A stretch of 64,000 nt of DNA from Bifidobacterium adolescentis ATCC 15703. Its GTDB lineage: Bacteria > Actinomycetota > Actinomycetes > Actinomycetales > Bifidobacteriaceae. Location of the stretch: assembly GCF_000010425.1 (NCBI RefSeq), contig NC_008618.1, positions 489,946-553,945 on the forward strand, written 5' to 3'. The notes under the pieces were generated by a model that saw only the letters and a list, made by a program, of their open reading frames with translations, had not been told where the DNA came from and did no database searches. A program made the translations under genes and the position numbers. This document shows positions 17,336 through 28,296 of this stretch, one piece after another. Each line of letters opens with the position of its first letter. The first letter of the stretch is position 1.

Positions 17336-18487
17336 ATGGTCTATCGCATGATTTTCAACCAGACCGCGTATTTCGGCCGCGGAGCCATCAAGGAGATTCC
17401 GGGCGTCGCCAGGTCCCATGGCTTCACCAAGGCGTTCATCGTCACCGATCCGGTGCTGCTGGAGACCGGCACCGTCAAGAAGGTCACCGACGTTCTTGAC
17501 GAGGCGGGCATGCCGTATGAGGTGTTCGACAACGTCAAGCCGAATCCGCCGGTCGAATGCATCCAGGATGGCGTCGCCAAGTTCGCAGCCTCCGGAGCCG
17601 ACTTCCTGATCGGCCTGGGAGGTGGTTCCCCGCAGGACACCTGCAAGGGCATCGGCATCGTGACTGCCAATCCGGAATTCGCCGACGTGCTGTCCCTTGA
17701 AGGCGTGGCCGACACCAAGAACCCGTCCGTGCCGATTTTCGGTGTGCCGACCACCGCTGGCACCGCATCCGAAACGACCATCAACTATGTGATCACCGAC
17801 ACGGCCAACAAGCGTAAGTTCGTGGCCGTCGACCCGCACGACATCCCAATCGTCGCCTTCGTGGATCCGGACCTGACCGACTCCATGCCGCGCGGCCTCA
17901 AGGTGGCCACCGGACTCGACGCCCTGACCCACGCCATCGAAGGCTATATCACACCGGGCGCGTGGAGCCTGTCCGACTGCCTGTCCATGCAGACCATCCG
18001 CATGATCGCCAAGAACCTCGCCAAGAGCGCCGATGGAGACATTCCGGCCGGCGAACAGATGGCCTACGCCTCCTACATCACCGGCATGGCCTACTCCAAC
18101 GTCGGCCTCGGTCTGGTGCACGGCATGGCCCACCCGCTGGGCGGCCGCCTCGGCGTGGCGCACGGTGTGGCCAACGGCATCCTGCTGGCCCCGGTCATGG
18201 AATACAACAAGGACTACACCGGCGAGAAGTACCGTGACATCGCCGACGCCTTCGGTATCGCCGACGCCTACACCGGCGACATCGAAACCGTGCGTGAAGA
18301 GGCCGTCCAGGCGGTGCACAAGCTCACCGTGGATCTGAAGAACCCGACCAAGATCTCCGAAGTTGGCGCCACCGAAGCCGACCTGGAGCCGCTGGCCCAT
18401 GACGCCTTCCACGACGTGTGCACGCCGGGCAACCCGCGCCAGGCCACCCAGGAAGACATCCTCGCCATCTACAAGAGCCTGATGTAG
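17336..18487 (+). CDS. fucO: Lactaldehyde reductase / 1,2-propanediol oxidoreductase
   Basis: 383 residues, full length for group III iron-dependent alcohol dehydrogenases. NAD-binding GLGGGSPQDTCKGIG and metal-binding LDALTHAIE, HGMAHPLGG and VAHGVANG are present. FucO reduces lactaldehyde from fucose or rhamnose breakdown to 1,2-propanediol, a known end product of bifidobacteria. AAAGGAGAG precedes the ATG. It is a monocistron, ending in a strong hairpin; no fucose genes flank it. Confidence 0.88.
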   Translation: MVYRMIFNQTAYFGRGAIKEIPGVARSHGFTKAFIVTDPVLLETGTVKKVTDVLDEAGMPYEVFDNVKPNPPVECIQDGVAKFAASGADFLIGLGGGSPQDTCKGIGIVTANPEFADVLSLEGVADTKNPSVPIFGVPTTAGTASETTINYVITDTANKRKFVAVDPHDIPIVAFVDPDLTDSMPRGLKVATGLDALTHAIEGYITPGAWSLSDCLSMQTIRMIAKNLAKSADGDIPAGEQMAYASYITGMAYSNVGLGLVHGMAHPLGGRLGVAHGVANGILLAPVMEYNKDYTGEKYRDIADAFGIADAYTGDIETVREEAVQAVHKLTVDLKNPTKISEVGATEADLEPLAHDAFHDVCTPGNPRQATQEDILAIYKSLM

Positions 18488-18535
18488 GTCCGACTGCGGT
18501 AGGCGCAATCGCAAAACCGCAATCGTAAAAACAAA

Positions 18536-18571
18536 ACGGACGGCATCGATCGCATGGTCGGTGCCGTCCGT
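18536..18571. terminator. Bidirectional terminator between fucO and GT2
   Basis: 10-bp stem ACGGACGGCA (18536-18545) with TGCCGTCCGT (18562-18571), preceded by an A-rich stretch and placed between convergent genes. Confidence 0.65.
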
Positions 18572-18618
18572 TCGCTATCCGCGGAAAATACGCCGCGAAT
18601 AATCGCTATACCTAATCG

Positions 18619-19545
18619 CTATTCCTCGTGCTTCTCGCTCCACTCCTCATCAGTGGGAGTGTCGTCATACAGCTCATGGCCTTCCTGTTCGGCCAATTCC
18701 ATCTGCTCGTTGATCCACGCGGCCTCGGCCGGATTGATATCAGCGGTGTTCAACACCTTCTGCCACACCGGATACAGCAGATGCATCACAGGATATAACG
18801 CGGTGATGAGGATTTCCGGCTTGTGCTTGCGGTAATGCTGCGGATGCGCGTTGAACGTGTTCTTGAAACGGCGCATATAGTTGAGGAACGATGCCGGAGA
18901 CGTGTCCATACGACGTGCGCTGATGCCCGCGATCATCCGCGGACAATACACGGTCTTGAGATCCTTGCCCAACAGATGCAGCGAGATGTCGATGTCCTCA
19001 TGCATCACATCCGCCTTGTCTTGGCAGACCTCGTCGGCGATTTCGCGCCAGGCGGTGGCGCGCAGGGCCATGTTGGAACCGAACAGCAGAGGTTGCCCAT
19101 CATCGGCCCTATAAATACGTTTGCGGGTGGAATTGTCCCCGCGAAGCCCGAAATGACGGCTCGGCAAATCGTAATACATCACCGGACCGGTGGCGCCCAT
19201 CGCATCCGGATCCTCGGTGAAAATGCCGGACACCACCTCCACCCAGTCCGGGCGGATCATGCAGTCGGCATCGAAACGGCCAAGAATATCGCCGGTGGCA
19301 TGATTCAAACCATAATCACGCGTTGGAATCAGACCCTGCTCATCATCCTGATGCAGCAGCTTCACCGGCGCTTCCGGATGGTCCTTCATGAACTGCTCCA
19401 CCACGGCAACGGTCGAATCAGTGGAACGGTTATCGACGACAATCACCTCATGAGGCATCACGGTCTGCCGGGTGGCGTTGAGCAGGCAATCGTTGATACG
19501 CTCCTGTTCATTCCAGGCGGGGATGACAATTGAAACGTTCAGCAT
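18619..19545 (-). CDS. Glycosyltransferase family 2
   Basis: 308 residues, soluble. GT-A fold: VSIVIPAWNEQERI, VVDNRSTDST, the DxD motif in FDADCM and the downstream EDID. The start MLNVSIVIP at 19545 is chosen because the domain begins there; the frame is open to 19575 without a good ribosome site. The C-terminus is strongly acidic (DDTPTDEEWSEKHEE). The acceptor is unknown; the neighbouring membrane GT2 suggests surface glycan work. Confidence 0.85.
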   Translation of the reverse strand: MLNVSIVIPAWNEQERINDCLLNATRQTVMPHEVIVVDNRSTDSTVAVVEQFMKDHPEAPVKLLHQDDEQGLIPTRDYGLNHATGDILGRFDADCMIRPDWVEVVSGIFTEDPDAMGATGPVMYYDLPSRHFGLRGDNSTRKRIYRADDGQPLLFGSNMALRATAWREIADEVCQDKADVMHEDIDISLHLLGKDLKTVYCPRMIAGISARRMDTSPASFLNYMRRFKNTFNAHPQHYRKHKPEILITALYPVMHLLYPVWQKVLNTADINPAEAAWINEQMELAEQEGHELYDDTPTDEEWSEKHEE

Positions 19546-19599
19546 GGTTTCAAGAATAGGTTCCAGCCCGTACACGGTGCCTGTCTACAATAAGGAGCC

Positions 19600-21123
19600 A
19601 TGAGCGAACGCGAACAGCATATGGATACGGACAAGAGGACGGGAACGTCCGGACAGTGCGGCAATACCGACGAAATGCGTTGGGATCTCGGCACGCTGTT
19701 CCCTGCGAAAGGCGATCCACGCAGACCTCCGGAATGGCTGGGTCGCGCGCTGCTGTACATCGCCATCGCCATCGTGCTGCTCTCCTTCTGCTGGCGCAGT
19801 TGGGGCAAAATCGAATACCTCATCATCGACGTCGTCATCTCGCTGTTCCTGGCGCTCGCCGTGGAGCCGGTGGTGATTCCGCTGGTCAAGCATGGCTGGA
19901 AGCGTTCGTTCGCTTCGATTTTCGCGTTGCTGATGTTGGGTGTCCTGCTTTGCGTGATGTTCGGTCTGTTCGGCAATCTGTTCGTGCAGCAGGTCATCGC
20001 TTTGTGCAACGGTCTGCCGGCCCTCTACCAGCAGATCTGCGATTTCGTGGCGCAATACACGGATTTCAAGCTTCCTGAGATCAACAGTCTCGGCGGTGAG
20101 ATTCTGAAGAACATCCAGACCTCGTGGGTCACGGATTTCGCGGGCACCGCCATCAGCACGGTGTCCGGATTCTTCAGCTTCCTGCTGAACCTCATGACGG
20201 TGATCATGACCACGTTCTACATTTCGGCGGCCGGCCCGAAGCTGCGCCGCGCGGCCTGCCAGTGGATGGCTCCCTCCGCGCAGCGCCGGTTCCTGTTCGT
20301 CTGGACCGTCAGCCAGACGCAGATCTCATCGTTCCTGTTCTCACGTGCCATCCTCGCCGTGCTCAACGCGTTCTTCACCTCGATCTGCCTGATGGCGTTG
20401 CACGTGCCGTATTGGATGCCGTTGGCGTTGTTCTGCGGCGTCGTATCGCAGTTCATCCCGATGCTCGGCACGTACATCGGCGGCGCGTTGCCGGTGCTGT
20501 TCGCCTGGGGCAGCTGTGGTTTGTGGCAGGCGATCGCCGTGGTGGCGTTCATCTGCGTCTACCAGCAGATCGAAAACCTGATCTTCGCGTCGAAGATCTC
20601 CCGCCGCACCATGGACGTCAACGATGCGGTCGCCTTCCTTGCCGTCCTGGCCTTCGGCTCGCTGTTCGGCGCGATCGGCGCGTTCCTGGCGCTGCCTATC
20701 GTCGCCTCGATCCAGACGATCGCCCGCACCTACACCAAGCGGTACGATCTGGTCGATTCGCCGCTGATGGACGATCCGGTTCCGGACAAGAAGTCGAAGC
20801 TGGTGGAAGGCGCCGAAGTCATCAGCGAGCACCTGCACGCCGTGCCGCGCGCCGTGCAGGGGTCGAGCGCGCATGTGCCGATTCCCGACGACGTGCGCTT
20901 CCTGCAGGAGCAGGCGTACAATATCACTCGGTCCGACGAGACCGGGGATGCCGACGAATCGCAGACCGTCGCCATTCCGAAGCGCGTGTTGGACGGGGTC
21001 GATCGCAAGCCGCTGCGGGGAACCGCGGAAGCGGACGGAGCGCAGACGGAAGCCGGACCGCAGGTAGCGGACGGGTCGCAATCGCAGGGAACGGATGACA
21101 ATCCGAGAAGTAGGTGGCGTTAA
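19600..21123 (+). CDS. AI-2E family transporter (permease)
   Basis: 507 residues. About eight membrane segments and the conserved PF01594 features VPYWMPLALFCGVVSQFIPMLGTYIGG and FGSLFGAIGAFLALP. The family was named for E. coli TqsA but also includes Na+/H+ antiporters and transporters of unknown substrate. A long hydrophilic C-terminal tail (~385-507) is not part of the family core and is poor in motifs. AAGGAGCC precedes the start. Its stop overlaps the start of the membrane GT2. Confidence 0.85.
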   Translation: MSEREQHMDTDKRTGTSGQCGNTDEMRWDLGTLFPAKGDPRRPPEWLGRALLYIAIAIVLLSFCWRSWGKIEYLIIDVVISLFLALAVEPVVIPLVKHGWKRSFASIFALLMLGVLLCVMFGLFGNLFVQQVIALCNGLPALYQQICDFVAQYTDFKLPEINSLGGEILKNIQTSWVTDFAGTAISTVSGFFSFLLNLMTVIMTTFYISAAGPKLRRAACQWMAPSAQRRFLFVWTVSQTQISSFLFSRAILAVLNAFFTSICLMALHVPYWMPLALFCGVVSQFIPMLGTYIGGALPVLFAWGSCGLWQAIAVVAFICVYQQIENLIFASKISRRTMDVNDAVAFLAVLAFGSLFGAIGAFLALPIVASIQTIARTYTKRYDLVDSPLMDDPVPDKKSKLVEGAEVISEHLHAVPRAVQGSSAHVPIPDDVRFLQEQAYNITRSDETGDADESQTVAIPKRVLDGVDRKPLRGTAEADGAQTEAGPQVADGSQSQGTDDNPRSRWR

Positions 21124-22346
21124 TGGTATTGCTGAGCGTACTTGATGTCGTGCTGGTGGTTTTGGGCGGCGCCGGCATGCTCTACCAAGCGGTCTGCATC
21201 GTCATCTCGCTGTTCGCCAAGCCGATCAAGTTCCCCGAAGCGCCGATGAACAAACGGTACGCGGTGCTGATTTCCGCGCGAAACGAAGCGAACGTCATCG
21301 GCAACCTCATCGACTGTCTGCATTCGCAAACCTATCCGAGCGAGCTCATCGACATCTGGCTGGTGGCCGACAACTGCACCGACAACACCGCCGAAGTGGC
21401 CCGAAACATGGGATGCCACGTCATCGAACGATTCAACAAGGAGCAGGTCGGCAAAGGCTACGCGCTGACCTATCTGCTCGACCAGATGAACGAGTCGGGC
21501 GCATCCGACCCGTATGACGCCTTTTTCGTGTTCGATGCCGACAACAAACTCGACAAGCACTACATCGAGGAAATGAACAAGGGCTTCCAAGCCGGTTTCA
21601 AAATCCTCACCAGCTACCGCAATTCCGTGAACCTGTCCGACAATTGGGTGTCGTCCGGTTCCGCGTTGTGGTTCATCCGCGAATCGCGCTTCGTTTCCGC
21701 CTCCCGCATGTGGCTCGGCAACAGCTGCCACGTGGGCGGCACCGGCTTCATGTTCTCCCAGGAGATCATGCGTCGCAACAACGGCTGGAAATTCCACCTA
21801 CTCACCGAGGATCTGGAATTCACCATGGACAGCGTGCTGCACGGCGACCGCATCGGCTACTGCGGCACCGCCATCCTGTACGACGAGCAGCCGGTCACCT
21901 TCGCGCAAAGCTGGCGTCAACGCCTGCGTTGGAGCAAGGGCTTCCTGCAGGTGTTCCGCTATTACGGACCGGCGTTGATCAAGCGCGCGGTCAGGGAACG
22001 TGATTTCTCCGCCGTCGATTTCACGCTGCTGCTGTGCCCGTTCACCGTGCTCGGCATCGCACGCGTGCTGTTGGGCATGCTGTTCGCCGCCTGCGGTTTC
22101 GTGACATGGCAAAGCCAGCTGAATTCGCTGACCGGCTGGACATCCGGCATTGTGATATCGGTGATCGGCATGATGGGACTCGCCGCATTGACCATCGTGG
22201 CGGAACGCGATCACGTGGGCGCCACCAACAAGGAGCTGCTCGCCTACGTGCTGGCCTTCCCGATCTACATGCTGAGCTATGTGCCGATTTCGTTCCAGGC
22301 GGTGTTCGCCAAGTCCGAATGGAAGCCGATCGAGCATAAGGGCTGA
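21123..22346 (+). CDS. Membrane-bound glycosyltransferase family 2
   Basis: 407 residues. One N-terminal membrane segment (~4-30), a GT-A domain with FDADN (DxD), TEDLEF (TED) and QRLRW (QxxRW), then three to four C-terminal membrane segments. The D, D, TED, QxxRW set marks processive, membrane-embedded GT2 enzymes such as N-acetylglucosaminyltransferases. ATG 21123 follows AGGTGG at good spacing and overlaps the upstream stop; GTG 21114 is less likely. Product unknown; probably a surface polysaccharide or glycolipid. Confidence 0.87.
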   Translation: MVLLSVLDVVLVVLGGAGMLYQAVCIVISLFAKPIKFPEAPMNKRYAVLISARNEANVIGNLIDCLHSQTYPSELIDIWLVADNCTDNTAEVARNMGCHVIERFNKEQVGKGYALTYLLDQMNESGASDPYDAFFVFDADNKLDKHYIEEMNKGFQAGFKILTSYRNSVNLSDNWVSSGSALWFIRESRFVSASRMWLGNSCHVGGTGFMFSQEIMRRNNGWKFHLLTEDLEFTMDSVLHGDRIGYCGTAILYDEQPVTFAQSWRQRLRWSKGFLQVFRYYGPALIKRAVRERDFSAVDFTLLLCPFTVLGIARVLLGMLFAACGFVTWQSQLNSLTGWTSGIVISVIGMMGLAALTIVAERDHVGATNKELLAYVLAFPIYMLSYVPISFQAVFAKSEWKPIEHKG

Positions 22347-22417
22347 GGCTTGCCCGCGGCGGTGTGAACGGTCATGAGATGTTTCGTGGCGATCCATACG
22401 GTGCGGATGGTGAAAAG

Positions 22418-23890
22418 ATGACGAAGAGAGGGTGTGGTTTGGCTATGGATGACGCTGGCGATTACCGCTATACGCGACGACGCCGAGCAATCACGGTGGC
22501 GGTTTCCGTCGTGGCCACCGTCGCACTGTGCGTCGGCTATGCAGTGGCCGACATGTGCGATGTCGTACCGGGCGTCCTCACATTGCGCCATGTCGAACAT
22601 TCGACGGCCGCCGCTGCCGGCCGTTCGATCGAGGCGGCCGACGTGATCGCCGACATCGACGCTTCCAAGACCATCGATCCGGCCGCTGCGCGCGCGCTGA
22701 CCGACGCGTTCCGAGCCTCAGCCGCCGGCTTCGGCGGCGAATTCTCCATCGCCATCGCCGACGCGTCGGGCAACGTGGTCGCGGAAAACAACATCGACGT
22801 GCCCCGCACGCCAGCATCCACCATGAAAACGTTGACGGCGTATGCGGCCGCCGTCGAACTCGACATGGGCAAGACCCTGGACACGCAGACCTATCTGGAA
22901 CAGTCCCAGGACGGCACCGCGCGGCTGGCGCTCAAAGGCAACGGCGACATGCTGTTGGGAGCCGGAGCGTCCGACGCGAACCACATCAACGGACGTGCCG
23001 GATTGGGCACGCTTGCCGGGCGGACCGCACAGGCGTTGCGGCAGCGTGGCATCACCTCCGTGACATTGGCTTATGACGACACACTGTTCGGCAACGACCG
23101 CTGGCCGCAAGGCATCGCCGAACTCGACACGGACCACCTGTACTACGCCCCGACAGCTTCCATGGCCGTGGACGGCGGCAGGAATTGGAACGGGACAGGT
23201 CCGGCCAATCCTGATGTGTTCTCGGCGTATCCGGCATTGAGCATGCAGCCGGCGCGTGACGCGGCGCTGGTGTTCCAGCAGCGGCTGGCCGAACAGGGCA
23301 TCACGGTTCAGGGATTTGTATCGCAAGGCACGGTTGCGGGGGCATCCCATCCGCTTGCCTCCGTGCGTTCGGCGTCGTTGAACGAGATTATGGCGTTCAC
23401 CATGCGGCATTCCGACAATTCGCTCGCCGAGGAATTCGGCAGGCTGCTGGCGTTGCAGGTCGGCGCGGACAATTCGCCGGCTGGCGCGGTGCAGGCTGTA
23501 AAAAGCGTGCTGGAGCGCAAAGGCATCACTACGACCGGGCTCGACATGCGCAATTGTTCGGGACTTACGGAGGATTCGAAACTGACGGCGCGCACCCTGC
23601 TCGAAGTGCAACTGCGCAATCTGGCTGCGGGATCGGGGGCGGCCGCAGCCGAAGGAATGTCCGTCATGGGCTTCGTCGGCACCGCTGAGAGCCGTCTGAA
23701 CGATGCTGACGAAGCGGGGCTGATCCGTGTGAAAACCGGCAGTCTGGGCGACGTGACCTCCATGACCGGCAATGTGTCGCGGTTGAACGGCGGAGCGTTG
23801 ACCTTCGCGGTGATCGTCAACAATCCCACCGATTTCGCGGCGGCGAAGGCGGCCATCGACACATTCGTGGCCGGTCTGCCGAAGCTGTGA
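22418..23890 (+). CDS. dacB: D-alanyl-D-alanine carboxypeptidase/endopeptidase (S13, PBP4-like)
   Basis: 490 residues with this start. One membrane segment or uncleaved signal (~25-45). Penicillin-binding motifs appear in order: STMK (SxxK, nucleophile), SDN (SxN) and KTG in RVKTGSLG. Family S13 enzymes trim peptidoglycan cross-links outside the membrane. The start is uncertain: GTG 22364, ATG 22418 and ATG 22445 are all in frame, none with an ideal ribosome site. It opens a co-directional run with hpt and ftsH. Confidence 0.85.
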   Translation: MTKRGCGLAMDDAGDYRYTRRRRAITVAVSVVATVALCVGYAVADMCDVVPGVLTLRHVEHSTAAAAGRSIEAADVIADIDASKTIDPAAARALTDAFRASAAGFGGEFSIAIADASGNVVAENNIDVPRTPASTMKTLTAYAAAVELDMGKTLDTQTYLEQSQDGTARLALKGNGDMLLGAGASDANHINGRAGLGTLAGRTAQALRQRGITSVTLAYDDTLFGNDRWPQGIAELDTDHLYYAPTASMAVDGGRNWNGTGPANPDVFSAYPALSMQPARDAALVFQQRLAEQGITVQGFVSQGTVAGASHPLASVRSASLNEIMAFTMRHSDNSLAEEFGRLLALQVGADNSPAGAVQAVKSVLERKGITTTGLDMRNCSGLTEDSKLTARTLLEVQLRNLAAGSGAAAAEGMSVMGFVGTAESRLNDADEAGLIRVKTGSLGDVTSMTGNVSRLNGGALTFAVIVNNPTDFAAAKAAIDTFVAGLPKL

Positions 23891-23961
23891 ACGGCCACGT
23901 GTGAATCTTCCCAGCGGATATTCAGCATATAGCCAGAAACACGTCATTCGCATGTGCCAAG

Positions 23962-24534
23962 ATGGTGGGCATGCGAATCGCTGACGTACAAGAAGACATT
24001 GATCACGAGCTGATCAGCAAAGAAGAGATCTCCGACATCATCAACCGTGCCGCGGCACAAGCCAGTGAAGACTATCGTGGCAAGAACCCGCTGCTGGTCT
24101 GCGTGCTCAAGGGAGCCGTGAACACGCTTGCGGCGTTCTCCCAGGCCATGAGCATTCCGGTCCAAATGGATTTCATGAGCCTGTCGAGCTACGGTTCCGG
24201 CACGGAGTCGAGCGGCAAGATCACGGTTCGTCAGGATCTGTCCACGGATGTGCGAGGACGCCATGTGCTGATCGTTGAGGACATCATCGATTCGGGCATC
24301 ACCCTGGCTTGGCTGGTCGACGAGCTCAAGCGCCGTAGAGCGGCTTCCGTGGAAATTTTTGCGCTTCTGGAGAAGCCGGCACGTCGCAAGGTCAATGTTG
24401 ATGTGAAATACAAGGGACGTGAGATTCCCGATGAATTCGTGGTCGGTTTCGGCTTGGATTACGACGAGTACTACCGCAACCTCGATTCGATCGCGGTGCT
24501 GAAGCCGTCAGTCTATGAAGGAGGTCAGGCATGA
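23962..24534 (+). CDS. hpt: Hypoxanthine phosphoribosyltransferase
   Basis: 190 residues. Purine salvage: transfers the phosphoribosyl group of PRPP to hypoxanthine or guanine. The PRPP-binding motif [14 protein letters not shown] and the base-contact segment [15 protein letters not shown] are complete. The start may be ATG 23962 or 23971 (MRIADVQ). The stop overlaps ftsH (ATGA), an arrangement also familiar from other Gram-positive genomes. Confidence 0.93.
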   Translation: MVGMRIADVQEDIDHELISKEEISDIINRAAAQASEDYRGKNPLLVCVLKGAVNTLAAFSQAMSIPVQMDFMSLSSYGSGTESSGKITVRQDLSTDVRGRHVLIVEDIIDSGITLAWLVDELKRRRAASVEIFALLEKPARRKVNVDVKYKGREIPDEFVVGFGLDYDEYYRNLDSIAVLKPSVYEGGQA

Positions 24535-26630
24535 GTTTCCCTGGTCCGAACCAGCCGCCAAGCAATGGCGGCGGCAACAAGCCCAACGGGGGTAGTAACC
24601 CGTTCACCAATCCGTTTAGCCGCAACGATGACGGCAAGAACGGTGGCAGCGGGGCGAACGGCAACAAGTCCAACGGCCCCCGTCCGTTCTGGCAGTCGCC
24701 GTGGCTGTGGGTTGTGGTCGTGGCATTGCTTGCCGTGACCATGTTCCAGCTTTTCGCCGGTGCGGGCTCGCAGACCATCGACACCAAGGATGGCATGCAG
24801 ATCCTCAACGGCAACACCGTCGAGTATGCGACGATCGTGGACAACACCCAGCAGGTCAAGCTCAAGCTGTCGAGCGATTACTCCGCCACCGACCCGGACA
24901 CCGGACGTACGAAGAACTACGGCAAGAACGTGCAGTTCTACTACACGTATGCGCAGTCCGCGGCCGTGGTCAAGGCCGTGCAGAAGGCCGATCCGGCCAA
25001 GGGCTGGACCGCGTCCATGCAGCAGACCAGCATTTGGACCTACCTGCTCACCTCGCTGTTGCCGTTCCTGATCATCTTCGGCCTGTTCTGGTTCCTGATG
25101 AGCCGTATGGGCGGTGCCGCCGGCGGCATGTTCGGCATGGGCGGCAAGAAGAACAGCGGCAAACTGCTCGACGGCCAGACCCCGACCACCAAGTTCTCCG
25201 ACGTGGCCGGCGAAGACGCTGCCGTGCAGGAGGTCGAGGAAATCAAGGACTTCCTCAAGGACCCGTCCCGTTACAAGGCTTTGGGCGCCCGCATTCCGCG
25301 CGGCGTGCTGCTGTACGGCCCTCCAGGCACCGGTAAGACGCTGCTGGCGCGCGCCATCGCAGGCGAGGCCGGCGTGCCGTTCTACTCCATGGCCGGCTCC
25401 GACTTCGTGGAGATGTTCGTGGGCCTTGGCGCCTCCCGTGTGCGTGACCTGTTCGATGAGGCCAAGAAGAACGCTCCGGCCATCATCTTCATCGATGAGA
25501 TTGACGCTGTCGGCCGCAAGCGTGGCGGTTCCGGCATGAGCGGTGGCCACGACGAACGCGAGCAGACGCTGAACCAGCTGCTCGTCGAGATGGACGGCTT
25601 CGGCAACGATACGAACCTCATCATCATCGCTGCGACCAACCGTCCGGATGTGCTCGATCCGGCATTGCTGCGCCCGGGTCGTTTCGACCGTCAGGTGGCC
25701 GTCGAAGCACCTGATTTGGAAGGCCGCGAGGCGATTCTGAAGGTACACGCCAAGGGCAAGCCGTTCGTGCCGGACGTCGACCTGCATATGATCGCCGTGC
25801 GCACGCCGGGCTTCACCGGCGCCGACCTTGCCAACGTGTTGAACGAAGCCGCGTTGCTGTGCGCCCGTGCCGGCGCCCAGCTCATCGACAACCGCGCCAT
25901 CGACGAGGCCATCGACCGTGTTCAGGCCGGTCCGAAGCGTCGTTCCAAGGGCATGGCTCTCGACGAGCTACGCAACACCGCATATCACGAGGGTGGCCAT
26001 GCGCTGGTCGCGGCCGCCATGAACGACACCGATCCGGTGACCAAGGTGACGATTCTGCCGCGCGGCCGTGCACTGGGCTACACCGCGGTCATGCCAACCG
26101 AGGACCGTTACTCCATGTCCCGCAACCAGCTGCTCGATCAGATGGCGTACGCCATGGGCGGCCGTACCGCCGAAGAGGTCGTGTTCCACGACCCGACCAC
26201 CGGCGCGTCCAACGATATCGAGAAGGCCACGAACATCGCGCGTCAGATGGTGCTCGACTACGGCTTCTCCGAGAAGCTGGGCGCCATCAAGTGGTCCGAC
26301 GACGAGCAAAGCGATCTCGGCGCGCTCACCCACAAGTACTCCGCGCACACCGCCGAAATCATCGACGAGGAAGTGCTCAAGCTTGTGGAGACCGCGCATA
26401 CCGAAGCATGGAACGTCATTAACGAGAACCGCGACATCCTCGACGAGCTGGTACGTCAGCTGCTCGTCAAGGAAACGCTCAACGAGAAGGAGCTTGCCGC
26501 CATCTTCGCCAACATCAAGAAGGCGCCGAAGCGCGAGGTCTGGTTGAGCGACGAGAAGCGTCCCGATTCCGACATTCCGCCGGTCCCGATTCCCGACAAG
26601 CTGAAGAAAAGCGCAGGATTGACCAACTGA
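24531..26630 (+). CDS. ftsH: ATP-dependent zinc metalloprotease FtsH
   Basis: 699 residues. Gly/Asn-rich N-terminus, membrane segment ~55-75, an extracytoplasmic loop, and a second segment ~168-190. The AAA+ domain has Walker A GPPGTGKT (263-270), Walker [12 protein letters not shown] and [24 protein letters not shown]. The zinc site reads HEGGH (486-490, usually HEAGH). FtsH degrades misassembled membrane proteins and regulators. It overlaps hpt upstream and folE downstream, so the set is one transcript. Confidence 0.97.
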   Translation: MSFPGPNQPPSNGGGNKPNGGSNPFTNPFSRNDDGKNGGSGANGNKSNGPRPFWQSPWLWVVVVALLAVTMFQLFAGAGSQTIDTKDGMQILNGNTVEYATIVDNTQQVKLKLSSDYSATDPDTGRTKNYGKNVQFYYTYAQSAAVVKAVQKADPAKGWTASMQQTSIWTYLLTSLLPFLIIFGLFWFLMSRMGGAAGGMFGMGGKKNSGKLLDGQTPTTKFSDVAGEDAAVQEVEEIKDFLKDPSRYKALGARIPRGVLLYGPPGTGKTLLARAIAGEAGVPFYSMAGSDFVEMFVGLGASRVRDLFDEAKKNAPAIIFIDEIDAVGRKRGGSGMSGGHDEREQTLNQLLVEMDGFGNDTNLIIIAATNRPDVLDPALLRPGRFDRQVAVEAPDLEGREAILKVHAKGKPFVPDVDLHMIAVRTPGFTGADLANVLNEAALLCARAGAQLIDNRAIDEAIDRVQAGPKRRSKGMALDELRNTAYHEGGHALVAAAMNDTDPVTKVTILPRGRALGYTAVMPTEDRYSMSRNQLLDQMAYAMGGRTAEEVVFHDPTTGASNDIEKATNIARQMVLDYGFSEKLGAIKWSDDEQSDLGALTHKYSAHTAEIIDEEVLKLVETAHTEAWNVINENRDILDELVRQLLVKETLNEKELAAIFANIKKAPKREVWLSDEKRPDSDIPPVPIPDKLKKSAGLTN

Positions 26631-27265
26631 TGAGCGATACCGATTTCGATACCCTCCTCGACGACAAGGCCCGTGCCGCTCATGCGGCCGGGCCTGTCGG
26701 CTATGACGAGGAAGGCGTGCGCCAGGCCGTGCGCCTGTTCTTGAAGTCCATCGGCGAGGATCCGGACCGTGAAGGTCTGCTGGACACGCCGGACCGTATC
26801 GGGCGCGCGTGCAAGGAGCTGTTCGCCGGCCTCGGACACGGGCCGGAGGAAGTGCTGAAAACCCGTTTCAAGGTGGACACCGACGAAATGGTGCTGGTGC
26901 GCGACATTGAGCTGTTCTCCGTCTGCGAGCATCATCTGCTGCCGTTCCATGGCGTGGCCCACGTCGGCTACATCCCGCAGAACGGCCAAGTGGCGGGCTT
27001 AAGCAAACTGGCACGGTTGGTGGAACTGTACGCACGCCGTCCGCAGGTGCAGGAGCGGCTTACCCAGCAGGTGGCCGACGCGTTGATGGAAGGCATCGAC
27101 GCGCGTGGCGTGATCGTGGTCACCGAATGCGACCACATGTGCATGGCCATGCGTGGCGTCAAGAAGGCGCAGTCCCGTACCGTCACCTCGGCGGTGCGAG
27201 GATGCATGCGCGACGCGGCCACGCGGACCGAGGCGATGAGCCTGATTCTGTCGAACCATTCGTAA
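26630..27265 (+). CDS. folE: GTP cyclohydrolase I
   Basis: 211 residues. First step of folate synthesis, GTP to dihydroneopterin triphosphate. Zinc and active-site residues are in [12 protein letters not shown] and in [12 protein letters not shown], followed by [10 protein letters not shown], all canonical. The ATG overlaps the ftsH stop (TGATG). Confidence 0.97.
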   Translation: MSDTDFDTLLDDKARAAHAAGPVGYDEEGVRQAVRLFLKSIGEDPDREGLLDTPDRIGRACKELFAGLGHGPEEVLKTRFKVDTDEMVLVRDIELFSVCEHHLLPFHGVAHVGYIPQNGQVAGLSKLARLVELYARRPQVQERLTQQVADALMEGIDARGVIVVTECDHMCMAMRGVKKAQSRTVTSAVRGCMRDAATRTEAMSLILSNHS

Positions 27266-27333
27266 GTGCGCTTTACCGGGCGGAATCGGACAGAACCGAA
27301 CGGAAGAACGGAATGAATGAAGGAAGAAAACCG

Positions 27334-28212
27334 ATGGCGATTGATATGAAGGCGATTCATGATAGCCAGCGCACGTTGGTGATGGGCGTGCTCAACATCA
27401 CGGAGGATTCCTTCTCCGACGGCGGCCTCTGGCTTGCTCCGGAGGCGGCCAAAGCCCATGGCGAGGCGATGATGAAAGCCGGTGCCGACATCATCGACAT
27501 CGGAGCGGAATCCACCCGTCCGGGAGCCAAACGCGTCAGCGAAGCCGACGAGAAGGCCCGTGTGCTGGGCGCTGTGGACGCGCTGATTCCCGAAGGGGCG
27601 GTGCTGTCCATCGACACCACGCGCGCTTCGGTGGCGTTGGCCGCGCTCGAACATGGCGCGCAGATCATCAACGACGTGTCCGGCGGCCAGTTGGACCGCG
27701 AACTGCCGCATGTGGTGGCCGACCATTCCGACTGCCTGTACATCGTGCAGCATTGGCGTGGCTGGCTTGCCGGCGCCGCAGGCAATGTGCCGGACGCCGA
27801 CACCTCCCGCTACGAGCATGGCGTGGTGAATGACGTGTATGACGAGCTGATGCGTCAGGTGGATGCGGTGCTTGAAGCCGGGGTGCAGGCCGAACAGGTC
27901 ATCATCGACCCGGGCCTGGGCTTCTCCAAGCCGGGCGTGGAGCATAACCTGCCGATTCTGGCGGCGCTTGACCGGTTCAACGCGACTGGCTATCCGGTGC
28001 TGATCGGCGCGTCCCGCAAACGTTTCGTCGGCTCGCTGCTTGCCGGCGCCGGTGTGACCGAGCCGGACATGGCCTCAAAAGACAACGCCACCGCGGCCAT
28101 CAGCGCCCTGTGCGCGGAACATGGCGTGTGGGCCGTGCGCGTGCATGACGTGGCGAAAAGCCGCGACGCGGTCGCCGTCGGCAACGCATGGCGCGAGTAT
28201 GCGAACGCGTGA
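27334..28212 (+). CDS. folP: Dihydropteroate synthase
   Basis: 292 residues. Joins p-aminobenzoate to the pterin pyrophosphate; target of sulfonamides. Signature MGVLNITEDSFSDGG, GAESTRPGA and the C-terminal SRKRFVG are intact. ATG 27334 is chosen because AAGGAAG lies seven bases upstream; ATG 27313 and earlier in-frame codons are less likely, as they would overlap folE. Followed by an 84-base gap to folBK. Confidence 0.95.
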   Translation: MAIDMKAIHDSQRTLVMGVLNITEDSFSDGGLWLAPEAAKAHGEAMMKAGADIIDIGAESTRPGAKRVSEADEKARVLGAVDALIPEGAVLSIDTTRASVALAALEHGAQIINDVSGGQLDRELPHVVADHSDCLYIVQHWRGWLAGAAGNVPDADTSRYEHGVVNDVYDELMRQVDAVLEAGVQAEQVIIDPGLGFSKPGVEHNLPILAALDRFNATGYPVLIGASRKRFVGSLLAGAGVTEPDMASKDNATAAISALCAEHGVWAVRVHDVAKSRDAVAVGNAWREYANA

Positions 28213-28296
28213 CCGTGCGAATCGCAGATAGTCACAACATCGCAATCGCGGAAATAATAGGAATACGGAACGTAGGAACGGCAAAGGAAGGCTGGT

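Noticed and set aside
27266..27333. Riboswitch before folP
   Set aside because: The gap is only ~70 bases, with no recognisable aptamer pattern.
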